Shown: positions 17,858-18,856 of the stretch, piece after piece
Numbering within the stretch: the first letter of the stretch is position 1
Layout: every line of letters begins with the position of its first letter
Assembly: GCA_018664745.1 (NCBI GenBank)
Contig: JABJNS010000081.1
Span: 1-18,856, forward strand
From: Flavobacteriales bacterium
GTDB taxonomy: Bacteria; Bacteroidota; Bacteroidia; Flavobacteriales; BACL11
Reading direction: 5' to 3'
Length of the DNA stretch: 18,856 nt
Program-made: the position numbers and the translations under genes
The notes under the pieces: model-generated
What the model saw: the letters and a program-made list of their open reading frames with translations, nothing else
Database searches by the model: none
Told to the model about the DNA's origin: nothing

Positions 17858-18856
17858 CTATTGTTTTAATTTTTCTAATTGCTCTTCAATCTTTTCATCT
17901 TCAATCTTATTGAATAAATGAGTAGCAGGATTTATTTTATGATTATCACTAATAATGATTCCTCCAGCATCTTTCCAACTTACATTTTCAAGAGCTAAAA
18001 TTCCTTTTAGTTTTTCGGAAGAGAAAGGCATAAATGGCTCTGATAATACCGCTAAAGAAGCAGCAATTTGCATGGAAACATTCAGAATAGTTTCTGTTCT
18101 TTTTTCATCCGTTTTCTTCAACTTCCAAGGTTCAGTGTCTGCTAGGTATTTATTTCCTAATCGTGCTAAATTCATTAGCTCCCCTAAAGCCTCACGGAAA
18201 CGATATTTTTCAATAGAAGCTCCAATCTTATCAGGAAATGCTTTTAATTTAGCTAGTACTTCTTTATCGTAATCATCCAATTCATTACAAGCCTGAACAA
18301 CTCCTTCCCAATATTTATTAGTTAACACAACTACACGATTAATAAAATTCCCAAAGATAGAAACGAGTTCATTATTGTTTCTTGCCTGAAAATCAGCCCA
18401 AGTAAAATCCGTATCTTTACTTTCAGGAGCTGTGGCACAAAGTGCATAACGCAAAGCATCTTCCTGTCCTTTAAAATCTTCCAAATATTCGTGCAACCAA
18501 ATTGCCCAATTACGAGAAGTAGAAAGTTTCTTTCCTTCCAAATTTAAGAACTCATTGGCAGGCACATTGGTTGGCAATATATATCCTTGATGGGCTTTTA
18601 ATATGATTGGAAAAATTATACAATGGAAAACAATATTATCTTTTCCAATAAAATGAACCAATTCAGTTTCATCACTTTTCCAATAATCTTCCCAGTTTTT
18701 ATTGTTTTCTGCAGCCCATCTTTTTGTAGCTGAGATATAGCCAATGGGAGCATCTAACCAAACATATAGGACCTTGCCCTCACCTTCGGGAAGCGGAACC
18801 TTTACACCCCAATCTAAATCCCTAGTCATGGCTCGCGGCTTTAATCCTCCATCAAT
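17858..18856 (-). CDS. metG: methionyl-tRNA synthetase, C-terminal part (5' end beyond the window)
   Basis: The last 332 codons of methionine-tRNA ligase, which charges initiator and elongator tRNA-Met in the cytoplasm. The frame stays open to the window edge: nine codons before the internal ATG at 18829 read IDGGLKPRA, giving the family motif GLKPRAMTRDLDWGV, so that ATG is not the start. Visible elements are LYVWLDAPIGYISAT of the catalytic domain, HFIGKDNIVFHC, the KMSKS-equivalent loop KLSTS (residues 110-114 of the visible part), and an alpha-helical anticodon-binding domain with NNELVSIFGNFINRV. The protein ends at EEQLEKLKQ, a charged linker. The EMAP-II-like tRNA-binding domain found after this linker in many bacterial MetRS, including E. 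coli, is absent, and the next gene begins 12 bp later. It is the first gene visible in the minus-strand operon. Confidence 0.96.
   Translation of the reverse strand: MDGGLKPRAMTRDLDWGVKVPLPEGEGKVLYVWLDAPIGYISATKRWAAENNKNWEDYWKSDETELVHFIGKDNIVFHCIIFPIILKAHQGYILPTNVPANEFLNLEGKKLSTSRNWAIWLHEYLEDFKGQEDALRYALCATAPESKDTDFTWADFQARNNNELVSIFGNFINRVVVLTNKYWEGVVQACNELDDYDKEVLAKLKAFPDKIGASIEKYRFREALGELMNLARLGNKYLADTEPWKLKKTDEKRTETILNVSMQIAASLAVLSEPFMPFSSEKLKGILALENVSWKDAGGIIISDNHKINPATHLFNKIEDEKIEEQLEKLKQ

Noticed and set aside
17955..18272. A 105-codon plus-strand open frame opposite metG.
   Set aside because: Antisense to conserved MetRS sequence, no recognisable features.
18827..18829. ATG at 18829 as the start of a short metG.
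   Set aside because: The frame continues upstream to the window edge with the conserved GLKPRA motif, so this is an internal Met of a 5'-truncated gene.

Overview
The window looks like chromosomal DNA of a Bacteroidota bacterium, most likely order Flavobacteriales. The evidence is low GC, a SprB-repeat adhesin with a gliding-motility-type C-terminal sorting domain next to a PorP/SprF-family gene, a secreted esterase with a type A type IX secretion (T9SS) sorting tail, an MsrB-MsrA fusion, and TAnnTTTG-like promoter candidates. I see no insertion sequence, CRISPR array, integrase, prophage gene, tRNA or rRNA. Nearly every gene belongs to a recognisable family, so I do not claim an undescribed multi-gene system.

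Layout. (1) 1-621: the possible tail of an upstream gene, a five-helix DUF420/CtaM-like membrane protein and a strong terminator. (2) 711-8211: a two-gene unit made of a 2160-residue secreted protein with about 22 SprB repeats and a type B T9SS C-terminal domain, then a PorP/SprF-like outer-membrane partner, closed by a hairpin terminator. (3) 8212-8643: AT-rich non-coding DNA that probably holds the promoter of the next gene. (4) 8644-9744: a DUF1972/GT4 glycosyltransferase on +, convergent with hemW on - (15-bp overlap). (5) 10858-10932: a short divergent promoter region between hemW and msrBA. (6) 10933-11775: msrBA on +, convergent (21-bp overlap) with (7) 11755-18856, a tightly packed minus-strand block. 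In transcription order this block is metG (5' end outside the window), a secreted alpha/beta hydrolase, yraN, an RsuA/RluB-family pseudouridine synthase homologue, and after a 60-bp gap an AsmA-like protein and a sensor histidine kinase.

How the genes fit together. The adhesin and its PorP/SprF partner form the classic substrate and helper pair of gliding or adhesion systems. The esterase is a second T9SS cargo using the other (type A) tail class. The T9SS core genes themselves are not in the window. The minus-strand block mixes translation and RNA genes (metG, the rluB-like gene) with envelope and signalling genes (asmA-like, kinase).

Most worth a second look: the pseudouridine synthase homologue has Asn where the catalytic Asp should be, plus changes in other active-site motifs, so it may be a pseudoenzyme. 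The MetRS stops before the C-terminal tRNA-binding domain. The adhesin repeats fall into two interleaved sub-classes, most units carrying a cysteine near each end.
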